The position numbers and the translations under genes were made by a program. A stretch of 64,000 nucleotides of DNA from Sandaracinaceae bacterium (GTDB lineage Bacteria; Myxococcota_A; Polyangia; Polyangiales; Sandaracinaceae). Position 1 is the stretch's first letter, and each line of letters begins with the position of its first letter. Under the pieces are notes generated by a model, which had not been told where the DNA came from, ran no database searches, and was given only the letters and a program-made list of their open reading frames with translations. Shown piece after piece: positions 43,709 through 52,984 of this stretch. The stretch covers positions 248,001 through 312,000 of the forward strand of contig JACKEC010000019.1 of assembly GCA_020633195.1 (NCBI GenBank). Direction: 5' to 3'.

Positions 43709-44688
43709 CGGAAGAGTCGGAGGGAGTCGAGGTATTCACGAGTGGTGGTCGGGTCGGCGCCGGGCGCCGGGGTGATCCGGGCGACCACCAGACGGTGATC
43801 GGTGCGGTGCACGCGCGCGCAGGTCCCCGAGGGGTCGCAGAGCTCGGCCCCGGCGAAGCCGGAGGTGGTGAGGGGAGCGGGGTCGCCCTCGAGGTGGAGC
43901 GCGTCGATTGCCTCGCCCAGCGGCGGCGGATCCCCCGCGAAGGTGTAGACGTCGAGGTGGTAGGCGGCGCCGTCGCAGTCCGCGTCGACCTGGTGGCGGA
44001 CGGCGGGCCGCCCGACGAGGTTGGCGTCGCGGATGAGGTCGCGGTGGGCTGGCGGCATCCGCAGCGCGAAGCGCTCGGGCTCGACGTAGACCCAGTCGAG
44101 CGCGCCGCTCTCCCCGCGGGCGATCGTCGGGACGAGGGCGTCGGCGGGGTCGAGCCGGATCGACGCGAGGAAGCGCTCGGCCCCCTCGAGCGACGCCGAG
44201 TCGGTCACGATCGCAGAGGCGACGTAGACGCGACGACGACCGATCACCACGTGCGTGAGCAGCGTGCTGCTCCGCGCCAGGCCGACGTAGGCGAGCGCGT
44301 GGAAGCCGGGCACGTCGATCCGCCGGGGGGGCGCGGTCACGCGCCGCGCGGTGTCCCGCGTCATCGACTCGCGCAGAAGGTTCGCGAAGGCGAGCGCGTC
44401 ACCGGCGACGCCGCCCTCGACCTCCGCGACGCCGACCCCGAACGCACGCGGGCCCTCGTTGAGGAACACGCCGGTCACCGCGACGGCCGACCCCTGCGGG
44501 CTGAAGGTCGACTGCGTGACGACCTCGGGGTCGCCGGGCATTTCGAAGGAGATTCCGGCGCCGGGCGGCGCGTGCGTCCGCCACGCGGTCGGTTCGGCGG
44601 CGGGGGTGGTGGGGAGCGGCGCGCGGGTGGCGCAGGCCGCGAGGCAGAGCGACGCGGCGAGCGCGAGCGGTGTGGTGCGGTTCGGCAT
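43705..44688 (-). CDS. lipoprotein, unknown function
   Basis: Signal peptide ends in C-L-A-A-C (acylated Cys). The mature chain reads G-I-S-F-E-M-P-G-D-P-E-V, typical of secreted proteins with a repeated alpha/beta domain; a second similar block (F-A-L-R-M-P-P) occurs near residue 205, so two related domains are possible. ATG at 44688 preferred, GTG at 44694 possible. Coupled to the trypsin-like protease by a 4-base overlap, suggesting a substrate or inhibitor/partner role. Confidence 0.72.
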   Translation of the reverse strand: MPNRTTPLALAASLCLAACATRAPLPTTPAAEPTAWRTHAPPGAGISFEMPGDPEVVTQSTFSPQGSAVAVTGVFLNEGPRAFGVGVAEVEGGVAGDALAFANLLRESMTRDTARRVTAPPRRIDVPGFHALAYVGLARSSTLLTHVVIGRRRVYVASAIVTDSASLEGAERFLASIRLDPADALVPTIARGESGALDWVYVEPERFALRMPPAHRDLIRDANLVGRPAVRHQVDADCDGAAYHLDVYTFAGDPPPLGEAIDALHLEGDPAPLTTSGFAGAELCDPSGTCARVHRTDHRLVVARITPAPGADPTTTREYLDSLRLFR

Positions 44689-44846
44689 GCCCACGTTGTG
44701 CGCTCTGGCGCGACTCGCCGCCGCTCGCGGCGTCCTGCGGCAGAAGCCTCCGAGATCACGACCAAATCATCGCTCTCGCGAGCGGGTGTTCAGGTCGAAC
44801 GCCTCGCCGTTCGGCGTCCGGGAGTGATCCCGGGCCCGCTCGTGGG

Positions 44847-45248
44847 CTAGTCGATGCACATGCGCGGGTCGCACGGCATCGTCGCCGTGATGGTGCCGGC
44901 GGCGGACTCGCGAGAGTAGTAGAGCGTCCGCCCGCGGATCTGGAGGTCGAACTGCTCGACCGCAGCGGTGACGTGCACTGTGTATTGGTCGCCCTCGTGC
45001 GACGTGATCTCGTACGTGCCCTCCGGGTGGCTCGCCTGGCCGCCGAGCACGGCGGTCTCCCGGTAGCTGTGGTCCGGGCCGAACTCGACGCGCCAGTAGT
45101 TGTTCGGGCGGACGACGGCGTTGCCGGCCGGGCCCCACTGGACGGTGCTCATGTCCGCCTCCCAGAGGGTGTATTCGAGGTCGTCGCCGCCGCAGCCGGC
45201 GAGGCAGAGGGTGGCGAAGGCGAGGACGACCGAGGTGGTGTTGCGCAT
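44847..45248 (-). CDS. small lipoprotein, unknown function
   Basis: 133 residues. Signal peptide ends in C-L-A-G-C (acylated Cys about 19). The mature part alternates Thr/Tyr/Val strands (Y-R-E-T-A-V, Y-T-V-H-V-T-A) ending C-D-P-R-M-C, so a small beta-sandwich or lipocalin-like fold is likely. No family recognised. Divergent from the methyltransferase at 45411. Confidence 0.75.
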   Translation of the reverse strand: MRNTTSVVLAFATLCLAGCGGDDLEYTLWEADMSTVQWGPAGNAVVRPNNYWRVEFGPDHSYRETAVLGGQASHPEGTYEITSHEGDQYTVHVTAAVEQFDLQIRGRTLYYSRESAAGTITATMPCDPRMCID

Positions 45249-45410
45249 GGGGGCCGCTTCAGCAGTTCTCGTTCCATCGCGCCCACCGCGCCGAGCGACG
45301 ACGATCGTCTCGCGGTCGTCGTCGAGCTGTCGACACCTGACGGACCGTCGACGGCGGTCTCGCGCGGCGATGAGGTCCGAGGCCGCGGCGCGTGCTAGCG
45401 AACGGACGTC

Positions 45411-46226
45411 ATGGCTCACGACGAAGCCCTCGCGGCGAACCGGGCGCGCTGGGACGAGCTGGTCGCCGTCCACGCGGCCTCGCGCTTCTACGACGTGCCC
45501 GCGTTCCTCGCGGGGCGGTGCACCCTCTTGCCGATCGAGCGCGCCGCGCTCGGCGACGTGTCGGGGAAGCGGCTCCTCCACCTGCAGTGTCACTTCGGCC
45601 TCGACACGTTGAGCTGGGCGCGGCGTGGGGCGATCGCCACGGGGCTCGACTTCTCCGGGGAGGCGGTGGGCGCGGCGCGCGAGCTCGCCGTGCGCGCGGC
45701 CATCGACGCGCGCTTCGTCGAGTCCGAGGTGACCCGCGCGCCCGAGGCCCTCGACGGCGAGCGCTTCGACATCGTGTTCACGAGCTGGGGCGTGCTCGGG
45801 TGGCTCCCCGACCTCGACGCGTGGGCCCGCGCGGTCGCCGGCACGCTCGCGCCCGGCGGGGTCTTCCACTGCGTGGAGACGCACCCGACCGCGTGGCTGT
45901 TCGACGGCTCCCCCCTCGCCGCGGCGCGCACCTACGACTACTTCCGCGCCGACGAGCCCATCGTCGACACCTCGGCGGGGACCTACGCCGATCGCGGCGC
46001 CGAGCTCGTGGCGGTCACGCGCTACTCGTGGATCTACGAGCTCGGCCAGGTGGTGAATGCGCTCCTCGACGCGGGGCTCGTCCTCGAGCGCCTCGAGGAG
46101 CACGACGGGACCTGCTCCGAGATGATCCCGGGGCTCGTGCGCGGCGACGACGGGCTGTGGCGGCTCCCGCCGGGGCAGCTGTCGCTGCCGCTGAGCTTCT
46201 CCCTCCGCGCCCGCCGCCCGGCCTGA
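45411..46226 (+). CDS. SAM-dependent methyltransferase
   Basis: 271 residues. Motif I reads R-L-L-H-L-Q-C-H-F-G-L-D-T, strand 2 ends G-L-D-F-S, and F-D-I-V-F-T-S-W-G is the motif II region: the pattern of class I methyltransferases acting on small molecules. No membrane segment. ATG at 45411; little leader before it. Monocistronic by position. Confidence 0.85.
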   Translation: MAHDEALAANRARWDELVAVHAASRFYDVPAFLAGRCTLLPIERAALGDVSGKRLLHLQCHFGLDTLSWARRGAIATGLDFSGEAVGAARELAVRAAIDARFVESEVTRAPEALDGERFDIVFTSWGVLGWLPDLDAWARAVAGTLAPGGVFHCVETHPTAWLFDGSPLAAARTYDYFRADEPIVDTSAGTYADRGAELVAVTRYSWIYELGQVVNALLDAGLVLERLEEHDGTCSEMIPGLVRGDDGLWRLPPGQLSLPLSFSLRARRPA

Positions 46227-46249
46227 GCGGGGAAGAAACTCAGCGAAGC

Positions 46250-46774
46250 TCAGCTCGGCGCCTTCGGTCGCCTCCGCCACGCGCGCAGCGCCTCGCGCGC
46301 GGACGCGCCTCGCTGGACCCGGGGCAGCAGGGTGAAGTGCGTGATGGTGAGGACGGTCGGGCCGACCGCGACGAGCAACAGGGCGACGATGGTGAACCGG
46401 AGGCGCAAGCCGTCCCAGGGGTCGGACACCGACGACGCCGAGTCGACGACGACCCACGCGCCGATCCCGATCCCCAGCGCCCAGTACACGGCCAGGGCGA
46501 GGTGGCGTCGCGCGGCGGGGAGCGCCTCGACGAGGCCCTTGGCGAGCACGAACACGACCACGCAGCCGAGGAAGACGACGGGCGCCCAGAGGATCAGGAT
46601 GAAGGCGGCGCACCCCAGCTCCATCCCGCCTTCGCTGCCGAGGATCAGGGGCGCCGCGATCAACACGATCGCCGCCAGCAGCGCCGCGGCCAGGCCGGCC
46701 TCGACGACGCAGACGCCGAGGTGTCCGAGCACCCGCCGTCCCCAGCTCACCGGGGCTTCGTCGCCTTCGCTCAC
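46250..46774 (-). CDS. small membrane protein, four helices
   Basis: 174 residues from the GTG at 46774. Hydrophobic helices near residues 15-40, 55-80, 85-110 and 125-150, then a basic Arg-rich tail. No conserved motif recognised. Coding bias does not clearly extend past the chosen start. Convergent with the methyltransferase gene. Confidence 0.6.
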   Translation of the reverse strand: MSEGDEAPVSWGRRVLGHLGVCVVEAGLAAALLAAIVLIAAPLILGSEGGMELGCAAFILILWAPVVFLGCVVVFVLAKGLVEALPAARRHLALAVYWALGIGIGAWVVVDSASSVSDPWDGLRLRFTIVALLLVAVGPTVLTITHFTLLPRVQRGASAREALRAWRRRPKAPS

Positions 46775-46941
46775 GCGGCTCGGCCCCCGCGCGAGGCGGC
46801 GAGACGCACCACGGACGAGGCCCGGCCACGACTCACGACGCCATCGTAGGCCCGGTCGTTCGGGGCCGTCCAGCGGGTCCGGATTCGGTGGGCATGCCCT
46901 GCGCCTACGCCCCGACCCTCCGACGCTTCGCGTCGTCGGAC

Positions 46942-47715
46942 TCACTGCCGCGCGGGATCGAACGGGGAGCGGTCGAACACGTCGGGCGTGCCGTCCCCGT
47001 CGCTGTCTCGCGCGCCCTCGGGATCCACGAGGAGCTGGAACTGGATCGGCAGCCACGTGGCCAGGACCTCGGCGTCGTACTCCGCGACGGGGGCGGCCGC
47101 GGTGTTGATCGCGAGCTGCGCGCCGGGCAGCCCGTCGGTGATGAAGAGCTGCGCGCCGACCTGCATGCGGACCCCGTCGATGTCGACGAGGATGTTCGAG
47201 AACTGCCCCGTCAGCCCGGGCGCGAGCGCCTGCGTCCCCTCGTTGACGCAGAGGGTCGTCGCGCGACCCTCGGTGAGGCCGAACAGGTCGCGGAGCCCCG
47301 TGATCTCGAGGTCGCGGTGACCGCGCGCGCCGATCGCCGGATCGCCCGTGGTGGTCAGGTACCGGAAGGCCGCGCGCCGGTCGCTGCGCACGAGATCGAC
47401 GCCCACGCTCTGGGCCCCCGCCGACGGCGTCGCGCTCCACGTGGGTGGGTGCTGGAAGCCGAGCGCGGGGTAGGTCGGGTGGACGAAGAAGGGCCAGCCG
47501 GCCTCGGGCACGGGCACGAACCCCAGCGGGACCGCGATCCCGTTGCCCATGTCCCAGTAGACGGCGGTCGGGCCGGTGATGCCCGCGCAGAGCGAGGAGG
47601 TGGTGGTCGCCGGGATCGGATCGACGGGGGGGCCGCCGCCACCGCCGCCGCCGTCCATGCAACCGACGAGGCTCGAGGCGAGGCTCGAGACGAGGAGGAG
47701 CAGAACGAGACGCAT
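46942..47715 (-). CDS. lipoprotein with Asp-rich Ca-binding C-terminus
   Basis: 257 residues. Signal peptide ends in S-L-V-G-C (acylated Cys about 19), then a poly-Gly spacer. Ends D-S-D-G-D-G-T-P-D-V-F-D, a thrombospondin type 3-like Ca-binding repeat. The middle is beta-rich with no known domain. Divergent from the next lipoprotein. Confidence 0.78.
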   Translation of the reverse strand: MRLVLLLLVSSLASSLVGCMDGGGGGGGPPVDPIPATTTSSLCAGITGPTAVYWDMGNGIAVPLGFVPVPEAGWPFFVHPTYPALGFQHPPTWSATPSAGAQSVGVDLVRSDRRAAFRYLTTTGDPAIGARGHRDLEITGLRDLFGLTEGRATTLCVNEGTQALAPGLTGQFSNILVDIDGVRMQVGAQLFITDGLPGAQLAINTAAAPVAEYDAEVLATWLPIQFQLLVDPEGARDSDGDGTPDVFDRSPFDPARQ

Positions 47716-47806
47716 CGCAGCCCAACCATACACGGCGTCGCTGGCTCGATCCGGCGACCCCGATCGACGAGAGGAGGATGCGGAGCGAGTCAGCGTAAGA
47801 GCGACG

Positions 47807-48589
47807 GTGGAGTCGCTCGCTCGCATCGGCCTCGCGCTGGCGCTCGCCGCGAGCGCGTGCGCGTCGAGCCCGCGCGGCGTCGCCTCGCATCGAGAGGGCT
47901 GGCTCGGCGCGCTCCTCGAGGACCCTGGGCCGCTCCGCCCGATCGCGGCCTGCGAGCGCCGGTTCGCTCCGGCGACCGCGTCGTCCTTCCGCCTCGACGT
48001 CCATCCCCACGCGGGACAGGAGCGCGTGCTGGTCGGCGATCGGTCGCTGGTCATCGTGGACGCGGCCTGCGAGCGCGCGCTCTCGAGCCACGCCCTCGCG
48101 CCCTTCGAGCCGAACGAGATCGGCCTGCTGGGCCCGACGCTCGAGGATCCCGCGTGGACGCGGCTCTCCGACGAGGAGCGGGCGCGGCTCCACGCCACCG
48201 ACGCCGTCGGGGCGGGCCTCGAGACACGGGTGGGGCTGCTCCCCGTCCGCGGCGCGGATCGTCCGGGCCTCGTGATCCTCTTCGAGGGCGCCACGCGCGG
48301 CGCTCGGAGCGGCTACCACGCCGTCTTCGTCCGGTGCCGAGGGGAGCGCGCCTGCGCGCGTGTCGACCTCGCCCACGTCGAGATCACCGGGGCCGGCAGC
48401 GCGGCCTGCGACAGGTACCGCGTCGCCGTCGCTCGCGAAGACGGCCTCGACACGCCCCTCCTCTGGATCGTCCAACCTCGACCCGGCGTCCTCGAGCTGC
48501 GCCAGCTCTCCCTGGATCGTCGCGCGGGCCCCGACTGCCCGCCGTCCGACGGCCCGACCCTGCGGCGCACCGTGACGCGGCGGATGTAG
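47807..48589 (+). CDS. lipoprotein, unknown function
   Basis: 260 residues from the GTG at 47807. Signal peptide with L-A-L-A-L-A-A-S-A-C lipobox. The mature domain has several cysteines (C-E-R-R-F, C-R-G-E-R-A-C) likely in disulfides. Its last 12 residues, P-T-L-R-R-T-V-T-R-R-M and stop, are encoded inside a repeat that recurs at 62707. No family recognised; the start is uncertain. Confidence 0.65.
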   Translation: MESLARIGLALALAASACASSPRGVASHREGWLGALLEDPGPLRPIAACERRFAPATASSFRLDVHPHAGQERVLVGDRSLVIVDAACERALSSHALAPFEPNEIGLLGPTLEDPAWTRLSDEERARLHATDAVGAGLETRVGLLPVRGADRPGLVILFEGATRGARSGYHAVFVRCRGERACARVDLAHVEITGAGSAACDRYRVAVAREDGLDTPLLWIVQPRPGVLELRQLSLDRRAGPDCPPSDGPTLRRTVTRRM

Positions 48590-48638
48590 CGCGGATCCGC
48601 TTGCGCATGCGGCACGCTGGTCCCGTGCCTGTCTCGGG
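48552..48638 (+). repeat. copy 1 of an 88-bp direct repeat
   Basis: Covers the last 38 bases of the lipoprotein gene and 49 bases beyond. Matches 62707-62794 with about 11 differences, one a single-base gap. Lies just before the restriction-modification operon, in the same orientation as the second copy. Confidence 0.75.
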
Positions 48639-48834
48639 GCGGGCGCGCGGTCAACGTGTCGACGATGCTGAGCGCGGTTCACGGTCTCTCGCAGAGGCAG
48701 GGGAGCTCACCAGACACGGGGGACGTCGTCCTACCGGGTGAGACCCTTCAGTCGGGAGAAGGCGTCGGCGGTGAAGGGGAGCGCGCGACAAGGTGGGCCC
48801 ACGCCGTGGTATCTCTGCCGCCGAGCTTGGCGCC

Positions 48835-50577
48835 ATGTCCGAAACCAACCTCTCCGCTTTCATCTGGTCGATCGCCGAGCTGCTGCGCGGCGACTATCGG
48901 CAGTCCGAGTACGGCAAGGTCGTGCTCCCGTTCACGGTGCTGCGCCGCCTCGATTGCGTCCTCGCCCCGACGAAGCCTGCCGTGCTCGCCGAGAAGGCCA
49001 AGCGCGAGAAGGCCGGCGTCAACGCCGAGCCGTTCCTCCGGAAGAAGGCAGGGCAGCTCTTCTTCAACGCTTCGCCGCTCGACCTGCGCCGACTCCTCGG
49101 GGACCCGGATCACATTGCCGAGAACCTCCGCGCCTACGTCGACGCCTTCTCGCCGGAGGTCCGAGACATCTTCGAGCGCTTCGACTTCCACGTACAGATC
49201 GACCGCCTCGCGAAGGCGAAGCTCCTCTACCTGGTGACCGAGCGCTTCGCGAACGTCGATCTCCACCCCGACGTGGTCAGCAACGCCGACATGGGTCTCG
49301 TGTTCGAGGAGCTCATCCGCCGTTTCGCCGAGCTCTCGAACGAGACGGCGGGAGAGCACTTCACGCCGCGCGAGGTGATCCGGCTGATGGTCGACCTCGT
49401 GTTCGTCGAGGACGACGACGCGCTCCGGAACGAGCAGCCCGTGCGTTCGATCTACGACCCGACCGCCGGCACCGGCGGGATGCTCAGCGTCGCCGGCGAG
49501 CACCTCGGCGCGCTGAACCCCGGCGCGCGCCTCGTGATGTTCGGGCAGGAGCTCAACCCCGAGTCCTACGCGATCTGCAAGGCGGACATGCTCATCAAGG
49601 GGCAGGACGTGACCAACATCGCGTTCGGGAACACCCTCTCGGAGGACGGGCACGCCGGCAAGCACTTCGACTACATGCTCTCCAACCCGCCGTTCGGGGT
49701 GGAGTGGAAGAAGATCCAGAAGGCGGTGAAGAAGGAGGCCTCGGAGCTCGGCTCCGACGGGCGCTTCGGCCCGGGCCTCCCCCGCGTGAGCGACGGCTCG
49801 CTCCTGTTTCTCCTGCACCTCGTCTCGAAGATGCGGCCCGTGAAGGACGGCGGGAGCCGCTTCGCGATCGTCCTCAACGGCTCGCCGCTCTTCACCGGCA
49901 ACGCCGGCTCCGGCGAGAGCAACATCCGGAAGTTCCTCTTCGACCACGACCTCGTCGAGGCCATCGTCGGGCTCCCGACCGACATGTTCTACAACACGGG
50001 GATCGCCACCTACGTCTGGGTGCTGACGAACCGCAAGCCGCCGCACCGTGAGCGCAAGGTCCAGCTCATCGACGCGAGCGGCTTCTTCCAGAAGATGCGC
50101 AAGAGCCTCGGCAACAAGCGCAAGGAGCTCGGCCCGGAGCACATCGAGGACATCACCCGGATCTTCGGGACCTTCGAGGACGTGACGCGCGACGGCGTCC
50201 CCATCAGCCGCATCTTCGACAACGACGACTTCGGCTACCGGGCCCTCACCATCGAGCGGCCGCAGCGGGACGCGAAGGGGAAGGTGATCGTCGGCAAGAA
50301 GGGGAAGGACAAGGGCAAGCCCTTGCCCGACACGAGCCTGCGCGACAGCGAGAACGTGCCGCTGAAGGAGGACGTCCGGGCGTACTTCGAACGCGAGGTC
50401 CTCCCGCACGCGCCCGACGCGTGGATCGACGAGGAGCGGACCAAGGTCGGCTACGAGATCCCATTCAACCGGCACTTCTACGTGTTCCGGCCGCCGCGCG
50501 CGCTCGACGCGATCGACGCCGACCTGAAGGTCGTCACGGATCGCATCGTCCACATGATCGGGGAGCTGTCGCAGTGA
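48835..50577 (+). CDS. hsdM: type I restriction-modification DNA methyltransferase subunit
   Basis: 580 residues. N-terminal helical domain, then the N6-adenine methylase core: SAM-binding D-P-T-A-G-T-G-G at 208-215 and catalytic N-P-P-F at 284-287. A C-terminal region rich in Lys contacts HsdS in relatives. With HsdS it methylates adenine in a bipartite target to protect host DNA. ATG at 48835. First gene of the operon; its stop overlaps the RhuM-like GTG by 4 bases. Confidence 0.95.
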   Translation: MSETNLSAFIWSIAELLRGDYRQSEYGKVVLPFTVLRRLDCVLAPTKPAVLAEKAKREKAGVNAEPFLRKKAGQLFFNASPLDLRRLLGDPDHIAENLRAYVDAFSPEVRDIFERFDFHVQIDRLAKAKLLYLVTERFANVDLHPDVVSNADMGLVFEELIRRFAELSNETAGEHFTPREVIRLMVDLVFVEDDDALRNEQPVRSIYDPTAGTGGMLSVAGEHLGALNPGARLVMFGQELNPESYAICKADMLIKGQDVTNIAFGNTLSEDGHAGKHFDYMLSNPPFGVEWKKIQKAVKKEASELGSDGRFGPGLPRVSDGSLLFLLHLVSKMRPVKDGGSRFAIVLNGSPLFTGNAGSGESNIRKFLFDHDLVEAIVGLPTDMFYNTGIATYVWVLTNRKPPHRERKVQLIDASGFFQKMRKSLGNKRKELGPEHIEDITRIFGTFEDVTRDGVPISRIFDNDDFGYRALTIERPQRDAKGKVIVGKKGKDKGKPLPDTSLRDSENVPLKEDVRAYFEREVLPHAPDAWIDEERTKVGYEIPFNRHFYVFRPPRALDAIDADLKVVTDRIVHMIGELSQ

Positions 50578-51647
50578 GCGACGGCCCGACCGACGGAGCG
50601 CCCAACGACCCCGACGTCGACGACGTCGACGACGGGCCCGCCGGCCTCGTGCTCTACCGGACCGAGGACGGCCAGACCCGCATCGAGTGCGTCTTCGAGG
50701 ACGAGACCCTCTGGCTCACGCAGGCCCAGATGGCGGCGCTGTTCGAGACGAGCGTCCCGAACGTCAGCATCCACCTCAAGGCGATCTACGAGGAGGGCGA
50801 GCAGTCCGCCGAGGGAACCATTAAGTCTCGCTTAATGGTTCGGACCGAGGGCCGCCGGCAGGTCTCGCGCCAGGTGCTGCACTACAGCCTGCCGGCCATC
50901 CTCGCGGTGGGCTTCCGCGTGCGGAGCCCGCGCGGGACGCTCTTCCGGACGTGGGCCACCGAGCGGCTCGACGAGTACCTCGTGAAGGGCTTCACGATGG
51001 ACGACGCCCGGCTGAAGGCGCCGCCTGGGCCCGGCGTCCCGGACTACTTCGACGAGCTACTCGAGCGCATCCGGGACATCCGGGCGAGCGAGCGCCGGAT
51101 GTACCTACGCGTGCGAGACACCCTCGCCCTCGCCGCCGACTACGCGCCGAAGGATCATGAGACGCACGCCTTCTTCCAGACCGTGCAGAACAAGCTCCTG
51201 TTCGCGGTCACGGGCCAGACCGCGCCCGAGCTCATCCTGGCGCGGGCCAACGCCGAGGCCCCGAACATGGGCCTCACGAGCTGGCGCGGCGACGCCGTCC
51301 GCAAGGGCGACGTCACCGTCTCGAAGAACTACCTCGCGAGCGAGGAGATCACCGAGCTGAACCGCATCGTGGTGATGTTCCTCGACTTCGCCGAGGACCA
51401 GGCCCGGCGCCGCAAGCAGGTCTTCATGCGCGACTGGCGCGAGCGCCTCGACGACTTCCTGCGCTTCAACGACCGCCCGGTCCTCCCCGGCAAGGGCGGC
51501 GTCGAGCGGCGCGCCGCCGACGAGCACGCGGCCGCGCAGTACGAGGCCTTCGCCGAGCGCCGACGGACCGTGCGCGAGGCGCAGGGCGAGCGCGAGCTCG
51601 ACGCGCTGGCGGCGCGGATCGACCGGTCGCGCGAGGACGAGCCGTGA
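50574..51647 (+). CDS. RhuM (virulence_RhuM) family protein
   Basis: 357 residues. An acidic N-terminus leads to W-L-T-Q-A-Q-M-A-A-L-F-E-T, a DNA-binding-like helix-turn-helix stretch, then a helical region with R-R-Q-V-S-R-Q-V-L-H-Y-S-L-P-A-I-L-A-V-G-F-R-V-R-S, the family signature. RhuM genes are often found inside type I R-M loci; their function is not settled. GTGA overlaps at both ends tie it to hsdM and hsdS. Confidence 0.85.
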   Translation: MSDGPTDGAPNDPDVDDVDDGPAGLVLYRTEDGQTRIECVFEDETLWLTQAQMAALFETSVPNVSIHLKAIYEEGEQSAEGTIKSRLMVRTEGRRQVSRQVLHYSLPAILAVGFRVRSPRGTLFRTWATERLDEYLVKGFTMDDARLKAPPGPGVPDYFDELLERIRDIRASERRMYLRVRDTLALAADYAPKDHETHAFFQTVQNKLLFAVTGQTAPELILARANAEAPNMGLTSWRGDAVRKGDVTVSKNYLASEEITELNRIVVMFLDFAEDQARRRKQVFMRDWRERLDDFLRFNDRPVLPGKGGVERRAADEHAAAQYEAFAERRRTVREAQGERELDALAARIDRSREDEP

Positions 51648-52984
51648 CGTTCCCGAGGTATCCGGCCTACAGGCCGAGCGGCGTGGAGTGGCTCGGAGAG
51701 ATCCCGGATTCGTGGACGGCCGTCCCCCTCCGCACCGCGGCCCGCCTCGAGTCTGGCCACACGCCGAGTCGAACGCACCCGGAGTACTGGGAAGACTGCA
51801 CTGTGCCTTGGTTCACGTTGGCGGACGTGTGGCAGATCCGAGAGGCCGGTCGGAGGGTGATCCTCGAGACCAAGGAGAAGGTCAGCGAGCTTGGCTTGAC
51901 GAACTCCGCCGCGCGACGGCTGCCGGCAGGTACGGTGATGCTCTCGCGCACGGCCTCTGTCGGCTTCGGCGCCATCATGGGTGTCGAGATGGCGACCACG
52001 CAGGACTTCGCGAACTGGGTTTGCGGCCATCGGCTCCGTCCCCTGTTCCTTCTGCACTGCCTCTCGGCCATGACCGGTGAATTCGAACGCCTGCGGATGG
52101 GATCCGTTCACAACACGATCTACATGCCGGACATCCGAGCGCTGCGGATCGCGCTCCCGCCGCCACCGGAGCAGGACGGCATCGTGGCGTTCCTGGATCG
52201 GGAGACGGCGAAGCTCGACGCGCTGATCGCCGAGCAGCAGCGCCTGATCGAGCTGCTGAAGGAGAAGCGTCAGGCCGTCATCTCCCACGCGGTCACCAAG
52301 GGCCTCGACCCCGGCGTTCCGATGAAGGACTCGGGCATCGAGTGGCTCGGTCGGGTACCGAAGCACTGGCAGCTTGCCAAGCTGGGCCGGTACGCGACGG
52401 TGGAGAACGGAACGACGCCAAGCCGTCGCGACCCAGGCCACTGGGACGGCGACGTCGCGTGGTTGGCGTCGGGATCGGTGAACCAGCGCCGTGTCCGCGA
52501 GCCGAGCGGACACATCACGATGCGCGCGCTGTCCGAGTGCTCGCTGCGTCTTCTCCCCATCGGCGCGGTCGTCGTCGGTATGATCGGCCAGGGAAAGACG
52601 CGAGGGTTGGCCGCAGTGCTCGAGATTCCCGCCACCATCAATCAGAACCTCGCTGCCATCGTGCCTGGCGACCGGCTCGACTCGGAGTTCCTTCTGAGCG
52701 TCTTCGACACGGCCTATGACGACTTACGCGAGCTAGGACGCGGAGGGAATCAAGCGGCACTGAATACTGAGATTCTCAGCTCCTACCGCGTGCCCCTTCC
52801 GCCGCTCGCCGAACAGGAGGAGATCGCTCGCCACCTGCGAATCCGTGTCGACCGCTACGACGAGCTCACGAGAGAGAGCGACCGCGCCATCGCGCTCCTC
52901 CGCGAGCGGCGCACCGCGCTGATCACCGCCGCCGTCACCGGCCAGATCGACGTCCGCGGTCTGGCCGCGACGGAGGCGGCGTGA
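51644..52984 (+). CDS. hsdS: type I restriction-modification specificity subunit
   Basis: 446 residues with two similar halves. Each half opens with S-G-V-E-W-L-G-E-I-P or S-G-I-E-W-L-G-R-V-P, carries a target-recognition domain, and ends in a coiled coil (E-Q-D-G-I-V-A-F-L-D... and E-Q-E-E-I-A-R-H-L-R...). The two domains set the two halves of the DNA target. Third-position G/C bias drops in the recognition domains, as expected for a fast-evolving, exchanged region. GTG start overlapping the RhuM stop. Confidence 0.93.
   Translation: MTFPRYPAYRPSGVEWLGEIPDSWTAVPLRTAARLESGHTPSRTHPEYWEDCTVPWFTLADVWQIREAGRRVILETKEKVSELGLTNSAARRLPAGTVMLSRTASVGFGAIMGVEMATTQDFANWVCGHRLRPLFLLHCLSAMTGEFERLRMGSVHNTIYMPDIRALRIALPPPPEQDGIVAFLDRETAKLDALIAEQQRLIELLKEKRQAVISHAVTKGLDPGVPMKDSGIEWLGRVPKHWQLAKLGRYATVENGTTPSRRDPGHWDGDVAWLASGSVNQRRVREPSGHITMRALSECSLRLLPIGAVVVGMIGQGKTRGLAAVLEIPATINQNLAAIVPGDRLDSEFLLSVFDTAYDDLRELGRGGNQAALNTEILSSYRVPLPPLAEQEEIARHLRIRVDRYDELTRESDRAIALLRERRTALITAAVTGQIDVRGLAATEAA

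Noticed and set aside
48626..48742. A 38-codon frame before hsdM
   Set aside because: No ribosome binding site, no coding bias; overlaps the repeat.
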